Origin: Plantactinospora mayteni
Lineage (GTDB): Bacteria > Actinomycetota > Actinomycetes > Mycobacteriales > Micromonosporaceae
Assembly (NCBI RefSeq): GCF_016862935.1
Contig: NZ_BONX01000026.1
Location: 186,001-250,000, forward strand
DNA length: 64,000 nt
Direction: 5' to 3'
The notes under the pieces: model-generated
Databases searched by the model: none
What the model saw: only the letters and a program-made list of their open reading frames with translations
Told to the model about the DNA's origin: nothing
Shown here: in pieces, positions 17,782 to 25,996 of the stretch
Layout of the letters: the number at the start of each line of letters is the position of its first letter
Numbering within the stretch: position 1 is the stretch's first letter
Translations under genes and position numbers: made by a program

Positions 17782-18570
17782 ATGACCGCACTGTTGGGCA
17801 GCGACCTTCGGCTGGGGTACGGCGACCGGATCGTGGCCGATGGCCTCGACATCGAGCTGCCGGCCGGCAGGGTCAGCGCGCTGGTCGGGCCGAACGCCTG
17901 CGGCAAGTCGACGGCGCTGCGGGCGCTGTCCCGGCTGCTGGCACCGGCCGCCGGGGTCGTCTATCTCGACGGGGACCCGATCGCCGGCTTGTCCAACCGG
18001 GAGCTTGCCCAGCGGCTGGCGCTGCTGCCGCAGTCGCCGATCGCCCCGGACGGGATCACCGTGCGGGACCTGGTGGCCCGGGGGCGTACCCCGCACCAGC
18101 ACTGGTGGCGGCAGTGGTCCCGGGCCGACGAGCAGGTCGTCGACGCGGCGCTGGCCGCCACCGGCACCGCCGAGCTGGCCGACCGGAACGTCGACGAACT
18201 CTCCGGCGGGCAGCGGCAGCGGGTCTGGATCGCGCTGGCGCTGGCCCAGGACACCCGGGTACTGCTGCTGGACGAGCCGACCACCTATCTGGACCTGGCC
18301 TACCAGGTGGACGTACTTGAGCTGGTCGCCGAGCTGAACCAGCGGGACGGCACCACGGTGGTGATGGTGCTGCACGACCTGAACCAGGCGTGCCGGTACG
18401 CCGACCACCTGGTCGCGATGCGGGCCGGTACGGTCGTCGCCGCCGGACCGCCGACCGAGGTGGTGACCCCGGAGCTGGTACGCGAGGTGTTCGGCCTCGA
18501 CTGCCGGATCATTCCCTGCCCGGTGGCCGGCACCCCGATCGTCGTACCGGAGGGGCGTCCCCGCCGATGA
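17782..18570 (+). CDS. Ferric-siderophore ABC transporter ATP-binding protein
   Basis: A 262-residue ATPase of the FepC/FhuC type. Walker A GPNACGKST has Ala-Cys in place of the more usual Gly-Ala or Gly-Ser, which is tolerated in this family. Q-loop LLPQSP, signature LSGGQRQR, Walker B VLLLDEPTTYLD and H-loop LHDLNQACRYAD are intact. ATG at 17782 has a GGAGG site eight bases upstream; an ATG at 17770 is a weaker alternative. It completes the importer with the two permeases and the downstream binding protein. Confidence 0.93.
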   Translation: MTALLGSDLRLGYGDRIVADGLDIELPAGRVSALVGPNACGKSTALRALSRLLAPAAGVVYLDGDPIAGLSNRELAQRLALLPQSPIAPDGITVRDLVARGRTPHQHWWRQWSRADEQVVDAALAATGTAELADRNVDELSGGQRQRVWIALALAQDTRVLLLDEPTTYLDLAYQVDVLELVAELNQRDGTTVVMVLHDLNQACRYADHLVAMRAGTVVAAGPPTEVVTPELVREVFGLDCRIIPCPVAGTPIVVPEGRPRR

Positions 18571-18690
18571 CCGGAGGGGCGTCCCCGCCGGTGATCGGCC
18601 CTGACGGATGCCGGGAGTCGTGACGGGTCGGTGACCAGCGGCGACACGAGGTCGGCGTGATCGGCTTCGCAGTTTCCATTCGGCGGCGAG

Positions 18691-18733
18691 CAAGGTTAAC
18701 CTAACTGCGAAGTAGGAGAGCCTTACCTTAGTA
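18691..18733 (+). promoter_or_regulatory. Tandem iron boxes before siderophore-binding protein gene
   Basis: Two iron-box-like palindromes lie 24 bases apart. The first (18691-18709) has the core AAGGTTAACCTAAC. The second (about 18715-18733) reads, on the minus strand, TAAGGTAAGGCTCTCC, a weaker match to TTAGGTTAGGCTAACC. Offset binding of two DtxR/IdeR dimers is common for strongly iron-controlled promoters. They lie 20-60 bases before the binding-protein start and likely control the biosynthetic genes too. Confidence 0.7.
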
Positions 18734-18753
18734 ACGGGAAGAAGGAACATTCC

Positions 18754-19752
18754 ATGCGTCGATTCGCGCGCGGTCGCGGGGCAGCACTCCGGCTCGCCGC
18801 CGGCCTGACCGGGCTGGCCCTGGCCGTCGGGCTGTCGGCCTGCGGCACCTCGGACGCGACGGGCGGGTCCGACCCCGGCCAGGGGGCTGCCGCCGCCGAC
18901 GCCGGATTCCCCCGCACCATCACCCACGACAAGGGCAGCACCGAGCTCAAGGCGAAGCCACAGCGGATCGTGGCGCTGGACAACAGCCTGGTGGAGGCGG
19001 TCGTACTGCTCGACCGGCCGCTGGTCGGCGGGATCGCCAGCTATCGCAACCAGAAGACCTTCCCGGACTACCTCGGCGACGCGGTCAAGGACACCAAGGA
19101 CATTGGCCCGCTGGACAACCCCAACCTCGAACTGATCGCCTCGCTCCGGCCGGACCTGATCGTGTCGGCGACCGTCCGGCACGAGGCTCTCTACGACAAG
19201 CTCTCCGCCATCGCGCCCACCGTCTTCGTCAAGACCACCGGCCCGATCTGGAAGGACAACATCACCCTGCTGGGCAAGGCCCTCGGTGAGGAGGCCAGGG
19301 CCGAGCGGGAGCTGACCGCGTACGAGGCGCGGGCCAAGAAGATCGGCGACGAGGTCAACGCCAAGGCGAACAACCCGTCCGTCTCGGTGGTCCGGTTCGT
19401 GGACGGCCCGACCCGGCTGATGGCGAAGGCGTCGTTCATCGGCATCATCCTGGCCGACACCGGGCTGAAGCGCCCCGCCTCGCAGAACGAGGAGACCTTC
19501 TCCACCGAGATCAGCGAGGAGCAGATCGAGTTGGCCGACGCGGACCACATCTTCGTCACCACCTACAGCGGCGGCGAGGGCTACCGGGAGAGGTTCCAGG
19601 CCAACCCGTTGTGGAACCGGCTGGCCGGGGTACAGGCCAAGCACGTCTACGAGGTCAGGGACGAACTCTGGATGACCTCCGTCTCGGTCCAGGGCGCCCA
19701 TTTCGTCCTCGACGACATCGCGCAGACCTTCCAGGTCGACCCCGCGAAGTAG
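18754..19752 (+). CDS. Siderophore-binding lipoprotein (FecB/FhuD type)
   Basis: A 332-residue periplasmic-binding protein. The N terminus is a lipoprotein signal peptide with lipobox LSAC, lipidated Cys at residue 30. KPQRIVALDNSLVEAVVLL and NLELIASLRPDLIVSATVRH are typical of the FecB/FepB fold, as are the paired Glu residues in the ETFSTEISEEQ region that often dock the permeases. ATG follows a GGAAGAAGGAA ribosome site and tandem iron boxes. It is the capture component for the importer encoded upstream and is followed four bases later by the first biosynthetic gene. Confidence 0.92.
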   Translation: MRRFARGRGAALRLAAGLTGLALAVGLSACGTSDATGGSDPGQGAAAADAGFPRTITHDKGSTELKAKPQRIVALDNSLVEAVVLLDRPLVGGIASYRNQKTFPDYLGDAVKDTKDIGPLDNPNLELIASLRPDLIVSATVRHEALYDKLSAIAPTVFVKTTGPIWKDNITLLGKALGEEARAERELTAYEARAKKIGDEVNAKANNPSVSVVRFVDGPTRLMAKASFIGIILADTGLKRPASQNEETFSTEISEEQIELADADHIFVTTYSGGEGYRERFQANPLWNRLAGVQAKHVYEVRDELWMTSVSVQGAHFVLDDIAQTFQVDPAK

Positions 19753-19756
19753 CGCC

Positions 19757-20977
19757 GTGCGGCTCTATCTGACCGCGCTCAACCCGACCGACTCGGTACT
19801 CGACGGCTTCCTGCCGGCGGCGGCCCGGCTCGGGCTGCCGGTGACGGTGTTGACCGACCAGCCCAGCGCCTGGCCGGCGAGCCCGGCCCAACGGTCCGGG
19901 GCGGAGGTGGCCGGCGCGGACGTCCGCGACGTACGGGGCGTACTCGACGCGGTGTACCGGCGTCGCGGCCGGCCCGCCGACCGGGGCGAACGGCCGGTCG
20001 CGCTGCTGTCCAACAGCGACCACCTTCAGACCCCCACCGCGCTCGCCGCCGAATACCTGGGACTGCCCGGCAAGGACTGGCGGGCGGCGCTGCGGAGCAA
20101 GGACAAGCGGCTGACCCGGCGTACCGTCGCCGACGCCGGACTGGACCGGGTGGCCGCGGTGGCGCTCGGCCCGGAGGATCCACCGGAGTTGGCCGGGACC
20201 GTGCCGTTTCCGGCGGTGGTGAAGCCCCGGGAGGGCGTGGCCAGCGAGGACGTCTATCTGGTCGACGGGGTGGCCGAGCTGCGCCGCCGGGTCGCCGAGA
20301 TCCGCGCCCGACGCCCCGGCCAGGGGCTGCTGGTCGAGGAATACCTGACCGGCGACCTGCACACCCTGGAGACACTCGGCGACGGCGAGACCATCGCCGT
20401 GCTGGGTGGCTGGCGGACCAGCCTCGGGCCGCCGCCGACCTTCACCGAGGAGGCCCTCGACTGGGCCCCCGACCTGCCTGCGCCGGTACTGGCCCAGGTG
20501 CTCGCCCAACTCGACGCGCTCGGGGTCGGCTTCGGCGCCTGCCACACCGAGTTCGTCGTCGCCGACGGGCGGGCCCGGCTCGTCGAGGTCAACTACCGGC
20601 TGATCGGCGACCGGGTCGACCTGGTGATGGCCGAACTGCTCGACCTGCCGCTCTTCGCGCACGTCATCCGGATCCACGCCGGTGATCCGCTGCCGCCCCT
20701 GCCCGACCCGGTACGCCTGGCCCGGCACGCCCGGGTCGAATGGGTCTGCGCCGACCGTTCCGGGACCCTGGTCGCCGCGCCCGGCCCGGTGGACGCGACC
20801 GGGCCGGCCGGGGTGCTGCTCGGTTCCCGTCCACTGCGGACGGTCGGGGTGACCGCGCCGCTGACCGGCACCAACCGCGACTACCTGGCCGCGCTGCACG
20901 GCATCGGCCCCGATCCGGCGACCGTGCGCGACGCGCTCCGCGACTTCCGGGCGGCCCACCGCTGGAAAATCGAGTGA
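19757..20977 (+). CDS. ATP-grasp ligase of NIS siderophore locus (PvsA-like)
   Basis: A 406-residue ATP-grasp enzyme. SKDKRLTRRTVADAGL, the lysine strand PFPAVVKPREGVASEDVYLV, the hinge GLLVEEYLTGDLHTLETL and the metal/ATP segment FVVADGRARLVEVNYRLIGD are the fold's ordered motifs. PvsA in the vibrioferrin pathway is an ATP-grasp ligase thought to join L-alanine and 2-ketoglutarate; the position directly before an IucA/IucC gene is the same as in pvs loci. GTG start, four bases after the binding-protein stop; its TGA overlaps the next ATG. Substrate is inferred from context only. Confidence 0.8.
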   Translation: MRLYLTALNPTDSVLDGFLPAAARLGLPVTVLTDQPSAWPASPAQRSGAEVAGADVRDVRGVLDAVYRRRGRPADRGERPVALLSNSDHLQTPTALAAEYLGLPGKDWRAALRSKDKRLTRRTVADAGLDRVAAVALGPEDPPELAGTVPFPAVVKPREGVASEDVYLVDGVAELRRRVAEIRARRPGQGLLVEEYLTGDLHTLETLGDGETIAVLGGWRTSLGPPPTFTEEALDWAPDLPAPVLAQVLAQLDALGVGFGACHTEFVVADGRARLVEVNYRLIGDRVDLVMAELLDLPLFAHVIRIHAGDPLPPLPDPVRLARHARVEWVCADRSGTLVAAPGPVDATGPAGVLLGSRPLRTVGVTAPLTGTNRDYLAALHGIGPDPATVRDALRDFRAAHRWKIE

Positions 20978-23088
20978 TGGCGGCGCGACGAGGAGCGGAC
21001 AAGAGCAGCGGACCCGGCGGCGGCCTCCGCCGGCGGGATCACCGGACCTCCGCAGGCGATGCGGTGGCCGGGGCCGGCGGCGACGCCGCCGAGCGGCAGC
21101 TCTTCCAGCGGGTACTGGACGCACTGCTCCGGGAGGACCACCTCGGCCTGGCCGGCAACGGGCACCGGAGCGGCCGATGGTGGCTGACCCGGATTCCCGG
21201 CGCCCGGCTGCGGCTGCCGATCCAGCCGGACGGTTTCCAGCACGAGCTGCGTACCGCCCGACCGGAACTGCTGGTGCTGTCCAGCGAGGAGAGCGACTCG
21301 GGTGTGTCGGGGCGGGTGGTGCGGAGCCTCGACGGGTTGCTCGACGTACTCGCCCCGACCGACGATCCGGAGGCCGAAGCGGGGTGGGCCGCGTTCCGCG
21401 CCGAGTGCCGGGACGATCTCGTCGCCCGGCGGCTCGCCGCGCAGACCCGCTCCCGGGTGCACGCCGAGTTGCTCGCCGCCCGCGCCCGTACGCCGGACGG
21501 GATGGCGGGAGCGCTGCTCGACGACGTACTGGCCGCTCGGACGGATCACCCGGTCTATCCGACCAGCCGGGCCCGGATCGGCCTGGACCGCACCGCCCTG
21601 CTCCGGTACGCCCCGGAGCACGCCCCGACCTTCGCGCTGCGCTGGCTGCCGGTGCCCCGCGCCGAGCTGACCCTGACCGGCGCGCTGCCGGACTGGTGGC
21701 CGCAGTCCGGGGAGCCGTCGACCGTACTGCTGCCGGTGCACCCGGTCACCGCCGACCGGCTCCACCTGCCGGTCCGCGCCGACGCGCCCGAGGTACTCGT
21801 CCGGCCGACCCTGTCGACCCGGACGGTGGCGCTGGTCGCCGACCCGTACACGCATCTGAAGCTGCCACTGGCCACGGCGGCGCTCGGGGCCCGGAACATC
21901 CGTACCATCGCACCGGGCACCCTGGTCGACGGCGCGGAACTGCACCGGCTGCTGACCCGGATCGCGGCGGCTGAGCCAGCGTTCGCGGGTCGGATCCTGC
22001 ACGCCGACGAGAGCTGCTACGGCCATGCCGGCGACCCGGTCCGGTCCTTCCTGGTCCGCCGCTTCCCGGCCGAGCTGGCCGGGCGGACCGTGGTCCCGGT
22101 CGCCGCGCTGGCCGCCGAGGATCCGGCCGGCGGGACCGTCGCGCAGCGGGTGGGCGGGCCGGACCCGCGCGCCCTGCTGGAGTCCTATCTGGACCTGTTG
22201 GTCGACTGGCACGGTTATCTCTGGCTGCGGCACGGCATCGCACTGGAGGCACACCAGCAGAACATCCACCTCGTCCTCGACCCGCCCGACAACACCGCCC
22301 CGGACACCGACACGACGCCGGGCACCGCCCCGGGCACTGGCACGACTCCCGGCACTGGCGGCGCTCCCGGGGCGGGCGGCACTGGCGTGGTCGGCGGGGT
22401 GGCCGCGGGCGGCCGGGTCGCGCGGGGCCCGACCGGATCGGGCGGCGGCGGCCGGCTCCGGCTGCTCTACAAGGACAACGACGGTGCCCGACTGGTCCGG
22501 CGCCCCGGGCCGGCGCTGCGGGACGAGCGGATGTGGATCGGGGATCCCGGCGAGCTGGCCGACGTCTTCACCACGATCACCCTGCACCTCGCCGCGACCG
22601 CACCACTGCGCGCCCTCGCCGAGCAGGGCGTGCCGGTGCCGACCCCCGGCACCGCGCTGCGGTCCCGGCTGCTCGCCACCCGGGACCGCTGGACCGCCAG
22701 CCCACCCCGCACGCCCCCGCCCCGCACGGCCCGCCCCGGCCCGCCCGACGCCACCAACACACCCGGCCCGGCTCACCGCACGGACACAGCCAATCCGGAC
22801 GACGGCGCCACCGACGCACCCGACCCGGACGGCGCCACCGACGTATCCGGCCCGGACGGCTGCGCCACGAGCGCGTGCGGCCCGGCCGGCGACAGTTCCG
22901 GACCGGCCGGCTGGGACGTGGCCGCCGCCGGGCGGCTGCTCACCGAGCGCGTCCTGACCGCCGACCACCTTCCGGTCAAGGCGATGCTCACCGCCGGAAC
23001 GCTGCTGCCGAAGCAGCGCACCGGCTGTGCCGACATCAACAAGTACTACCTGCGTACCGGCCCCAACTATCTGCGGTCCGATCGGTGA
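20977..23088 (+). CDS. IucA/IucC-family NIS siderophore synthetase (PvsB-like)
   Basis: A 703-residue NIS synthetase, which adenylates a carboxylate (citrate or a citryl intermediate) and couples it to an amine or alcohol. Family segments include TVLLPVHPVTADRLHLP, STRTVALVADPYTHLKLPLA, GHAGDPVRSFLVRRF and HGIALEAHQQNIHLVLD, with a late KAMLTAGTLLPKQRTG. About 100 residues longer than usual because of two low-complexity insertions: a Thr/Pro/Gly tract at ~430-490 (bases 22290-22450) and an Asp/Pro/Ala/Gly tract at ~570-650 (22690-22920). The N-terminal ~40 residues are also disordered. Start overlaps the ATP-grasp stop by one base (TGATG). Confidence 0.88.
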   Translation: MAARRGADKSSGPGGGLRRRDHRTSAGDAVAGAGGDAAERQLFQRVLDALLREDHLGLAGNGHRSGRWWLTRIPGARLRLPIQPDGFQHELRTARPELLVLSSEESDSGVSGRVVRSLDGLLDVLAPTDDPEAEAGWAAFRAECRDDLVARRLAAQTRSRVHAELLAARARTPDGMAGALLDDVLAARTDHPVYPTSRARIGLDRTALLRYAPEHAPTFALRWLPVPRAELTLTGALPDWWPQSGEPSTVLLPVHPVTADRLHLPVRADAPEVLVRPTLSTRTVALVADPYTHLKLPLATAALGARNIRTIAPGTLVDGAELHRLLTRIAAAEPAFAGRILHADESCYGHAGDPVRSFLVRRFPAELAGRTVVPVAALAAEDPAGGTVAQRVGGPDPRALLESYLDLLVDWHGYLWLRHGIALEAHQQNIHLVLDPPDNTAPDTDTTPGTAPGTGTTPGTGGAPGAGGTGVVGGVAAGGRVARGPTGSGGGGRLRLLYKDNDGARLVRRPGPALRDERMWIGDPGELADVFTTITLHLAATAPLRALAEQGVPVPTPGTALRSRLLATRDRWTASPPRTPPPRTARPGPPDATNTPGPAHRTDTANPDDGATDAPDPDGATDVSGPDGCATSACGPAGDSSGPAGWDVAAAGRLLTERVLTADHLPVKAMLTAGTLLPKQRTGCADINKYYLRTGPNYLRSDR

Positions 23089-23129
23089 CCGCGCTTCGGG
23101 GCGGGCCGCGTCGCGGCAAGGAGCTGTCG

Positions 23130-24701
23130 ATGACCGCCGCTGTGTCCCGGCCGACCGCCGACGTCGCCAGCACGCACACGCTGCTCGGCTGCGTCGCCCG
23201 GGAGGTCGCCGGTCCGGAACGGCAGACCACGCTGGCCGACGGGCACGCCGTGGTACGCCTGCCGCGCAGCGCCGTACTGCTGCGCTGTGCGGTGGCCCGG
23301 GTCTCCGAGGTGGGGGCGCACCGCTACGAGGGGCCGGTGCAGCGGTTCTCCGCCGGCACCTGGTCACCGGTTGACGCGGCCGGACTCGCCACCCTGGTCG
23401 CCGACGAGCTGACCCTGCGCACCGGCGTACGCAACGACGAGTTCGCCGGGCAGGTGGTGGCGAGCCGGGACGCGCTGGACCGGGTACTCCGGTTGCGCCC
23501 GCCCGCCGATCCGGACCCGACCGGCGACCCGGTGGTCGACTCCTATGTGGACTCTGAACAGTCGCTGGTGCACGGCCACCCCCGACACCCGGCCCCGAAG
23601 TGGCGCAGCGGCGACGTCGAGGCGTGGAACGCGTACGCTCCCGAGCTGCGTACCAGCCTGCGGCTGCGCTGGATCGGGGTGCCGGAGGGGCTACTCGGCT
23701 CGGACGGACCGTTCGACGAACTGATCGACGTACTCGATCCGCCCCCGGCGCCGGTCGGGCACGCCGTACTGCCGGTGCATCCCTGGCAGTACGAGCTGTC
23801 CGGGCCACTCGACCCCCGGCTGCGCGACCTCGGCGTGGCCGGTACCGTGCTGCGCCCGACCGCCAGCGTGCGTACCCTCTACGCACCTCGGGCCGACCTC
23901 TTCGTCAAGACCAGCCTGCACATCCGGATCACCAACTGCGTACGCAAGAACGCCCGCCACGAGCTGACCGGTGCGGTGGCGCTGACCCGACTCCTCGCCG
24001 AACTGCCCCTGCCGACCGGGGTGGCGCTGCTGCCCGAGCCGGCGTACCGGACGGTGGAGCTGCCGGGGCTGGACGAGAGGTTCGGGGTGATCCTGCGGGG
24101 CGGGTTGCGCCCGCACCTGGCCGAGGGCGAGACGCCGCTGATCGCCGCCGCCCTGGCCGCCGCGCCGCTGACGGTGGCGGATCCGGTCGGCTGGTGGCAG
24201 GCGTACGTCCGGTTGCTCGTCCCGGCCGTGCTGGAACTCTGGTGGCGGCACGGGGTGGTGCACGAGGCCCACCTGCAAAACGTGGTGGTGGTGCTGGACG
24301 CCGAACGGTGGCCGGTCCGGATGCTGCTGCGCGACCTGGAGGGCGTCAAGCTCGACACCGAGCGCCGGGCCGACTGGCTCGCCGGGCTGCCGGCCCCGAT
24401 CGGGTACGACCCCGAGCAGGCGTTCAACCGGGTCAGCTACTGCCTCTTCGTCAACCATCTGGTGGAGCTGGCCGGGGCGCTGGCCGACGCGCACCCCGGG
24501 GTCGAGGCGCGACTCTGGGCGGCGCTGCGCGAGGTGGTGGGTGAGACATCCGCCCGGCTCGGCGATCCGCCCCGGCTGCGCGCCCTGCTGGCCGGCGTAC
24601 CGCTGCCGGTCAAGGCCAACCTGCTGGTCCGCTGGCAGCGGGCCGCCGACCGGCAGGCCGACTACCTGCCGTTCCCCAACCCGATCGGCGGCGGCTGGTG
24701 A
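23130..24701 (+). CDS. IucA/IucC-family NIS siderophore synthetase (PvsD-like)
   Basis: A 523-residue second NIS synthetase, a little short for the family. LVHGHPRHPAPKWRSG is the conserved ATP-binding loop, followed by AVLPVHPWQYE, LRPTASVRTLYAP, SLHIRITNCVRKNARHELTG, HEAHLQNVVVVLD and RDLEGVKL. ATG at 23130 follows a GGCAAGGAG ribosome site. In vibrioferrin assembly PvsD is reported to make O-citryl-serine; the assignment here rests on gene order and the neighbouring decarboxylase. The TGA at its end is shared with the first micro-ORF unit of the tandem repeat downstream. Confidence 0.9.
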   Translation: MTAAVSRPTADVASTHTLLGCVAREVAGPERQTTLADGHAVVRLPRSAVLLRCAVARVSEVGAHRYEGPVQRFSAGTWSPVDAAGLATLVADELTLRTGVRNDEFAGQVVASRDALDRVLRLRPPADPDPTGDPVVDSYVDSEQSLVHGHPRHPAPKWRSGDVEAWNAYAPELRTSLRLRWIGVPEGLLGSDGPFDELIDVLDPPPAPVGHAVLPVHPWQYELSGPLDPRLRDLGVAGTVLRPTASVRTLYAPRADLFVKTSLHIRITNCVRKNARHELTGAVALTRLLAELPLPTGVALLPEPAYRTVELPGLDERFGVILRGGLRPHLAEGETPLIAAALAAAPLTVADPVGWWQAYVRLLVPAVLELWWRHGVVHEAHLQNVVVVLDAERWPVRMLLRDLEGVKLDTERRADWLAGLPAPIGYDPEQAFNRVSYCLFVNHLVELAGALADAHPGVEARLWAALREVVGETSARLGDPPRLRALLAGVPLPVKANLLVRWQRAADRQADYLPFPNPIGGGW

Positions 24702-24819
24702 GTGCGAGGAGTGAGCCGGGGTTGCGAGCCCCACAGCACGAACGAAAGGCATCGCGGTGAGTGCGAGGAGTGAGCCGGGCTTGCGAGCCCCACAGCACGA
24801 ACGAAAGGCGGGCTGGTGA
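24698..24819 (+). repeat. Tandem 59-bp repeat forming two GTGA-linked micro-ORFs
   Basis: Two units start at 24698 and 24757; the decarboxylase gene starts exactly one period later at 24816. Their first 53 bases differ at one position (24720 region, G versus C). Read in frame, each unit is a 20-codon ORF starting VSARSEPGLRAPQHERKA. The GTG of unit 1 overlaps the TGA of the NIS synthetase gene, the TGA of unit 1 overlaps the GTG of unit 2, and the TGA of unit 2 overlaps the GTG of the decarboxylase, each as GTGA. Each unit ends with GAAAGG seven bases before the next GTG, so it also supplies a ribosome site. Translation of the peptides is not proven. Confidence 0.9.
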
Positions 24820-25964
24820 CGGGGCACGCGCGACCGAGTTACTGGTACGACCTCGCCGGGCTGGACGCCTCGGCGGCGGCGATCCGGGCCGCGCTCCCAC
24901 CCGGGGTCGAGCTGCTGTACGCGATGAAGGCGAACCCGGACCCGGGAATCCTGCGTACCCTGGCACCGCACGTCGACGGCTTCGAGGCGGCCAGCGGCGG
25001 CGAGCTGCGGCACCTGGCCGAGGTCTTCCCCGGCACCGCCCCGGCGGCGTTCGGCGGGCCGGGCAAGACCGACCCGGAACTCTCCGCCGGGCTGGCCGCC
25101 GGGGTGCGCCGGTTCCACGTCGAGTCCCCGACCGAGCTGCGTCGGCTCGCCCGGCTGGCCGTCGACCGGGACGCGGTCGCCGACGTGCTGCTCCGGGTCA
25201 ACCTGCCGGTGCCGGTCGGCGACGCCGTGCTGGTGATGGGCGGCCGGCCCAGCCCGTTCGGGATGTCCCCGGTGGAGGCCCGGGCCTGTGCCCGGCTCGA
25301 CCTGCCGGGGATCCGGATCCGGGGCGTGCACGCCCACCTCGGCAGCGGCCTCGCCGCGCCCGGTGCCGCCGCAGTGGCCCGGACGATCGTCGAGTGGGCG
25401 GTGGCCGAACTCGACGCCCGGGAGGTGAACGTCGGCGGTGGCATGGCGGTCGACTACGCCGACCCGGCGGCCCGGTTCGACTGGCCGGCGTACGGCGCCG
25501 CGCTGGCCAGGCTGCTCGCCGACCATCCCGGCCGGACGCTGCGGATCGAGCCGGGCCGGGCCATGACCGTCTACTGTGGGCACTACCGCGTCCGGGTGCT
25601 GGACGTGAAGCACTCCGGCGGCGAGTGGTTCGTGGTGGTGACCGGCGGCACGCACCAGTTCCGCACCCCGGCCGCGAAGTCGCACTCCCAGCCGTTCACC
25701 GTACTGCCCCGCCCGGAGTGGGAGTATCCGTTCCCCCGGCCGGTCACCGGGGCCGGGCCGGTGACGATCGTCGGGCAGCTCTGCACCCCGAAGGACGTAC
25801 TGGCCCGGATACCGGACGCGGCCGAACTGCCACCGCCCGGCCGGATCGCCGCTGGCGACACGATCGTCTTCGGCATGGCCGGCGCGTACGCCTGGAACAT
25901 CAGTCACCGGGACTTCCTGATGCACGACCCGCCGGAGTTCCGGACCGGAGTGCCGGAGGACTGA
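24816..25964 (+). CDS. Type III PLP-dependent decarboxylase (PvsE/SbnH-like)
   Basis: A 382-residue fold-III PLP enzyme of the ornithine/diaminopimelate decarboxylase group. LLYAMKANPDPGIL holds the PLP lysine (near residue 38); GVHAHLGSGL, RIEPGRAMTVYCG and the late active-site loop VGQLCTPKDVLAR are present. PvsE and SbnH decarboxylate a citryl-amino-acid intermediate while it is attached to the growing siderophore (O-citryl-serine to O-citryl-ethanolamine for PvsE). Four-gene biosynthetic order ATP-grasp, NIS, NIS, decarboxylase fits pvsABDE. GTG start at 24816 is preceded by GAAAGG and overlaps the stop of a repeat-encoded micro-ORF. Confidence 0.88.
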   Translation: MTGHARPSYWYDLAGLDASAAAIRAALPPGVELLYAMKANPDPGILRTLAPHVDGFEAASGGELRHLAEVFPGTAPAAFGGPGKTDPELSAGLAAGVRRFHVESPTELRRLARLAVDRDAVADVLLRVNLPVPVGDAVLVMGGRPSPFGMSPVEARACARLDLPGIRIRGVHAHLGSGLAAPGAAAVARTIVEWAVAELDAREVNVGGGMAVDYADPAARFDWPAYGAALARLLADHPGRTLRIEPGRAMTVYCGHYRVRVLDVKHSGGEWFVVVTGGTHQFRTPAAKSHSQPFTVLPRPEWEYPFPRPVTGAGPVTIVGQLCTPKDVLARIPDAAELPPPGRIAAGDTIVFGMAGAYAWNISHRDFLMHDPPEFRTGVPED

Positions 25965-25975
25965 CCGCCGAGAGA

Positions 25976-25995
25976 TCTCTGACTATAGTCAGAGA
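25976..25995 (+). promoter_or_regulatory. Perfect 20-bp palindrome, probable MarR operator
   Basis: TCTCTGACTATAGTCAGAGA is an exact 20-base palindrome ending one base before the GTG start of the MarR-GNAT gene. MarR proteins bind palindromes of this size and often autoregulate. The position over the start implies a very short leader. Confidence 0.75.
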
Positions 25996-25996
25996 A

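Noticed and set aside
24698-24819. Transposon or integration site at the 59-bp repeats
   Set aside because: No transposase, terminal inverted repeats or target duplication; the frame-preserving overlaps fit a coupling cassette better.
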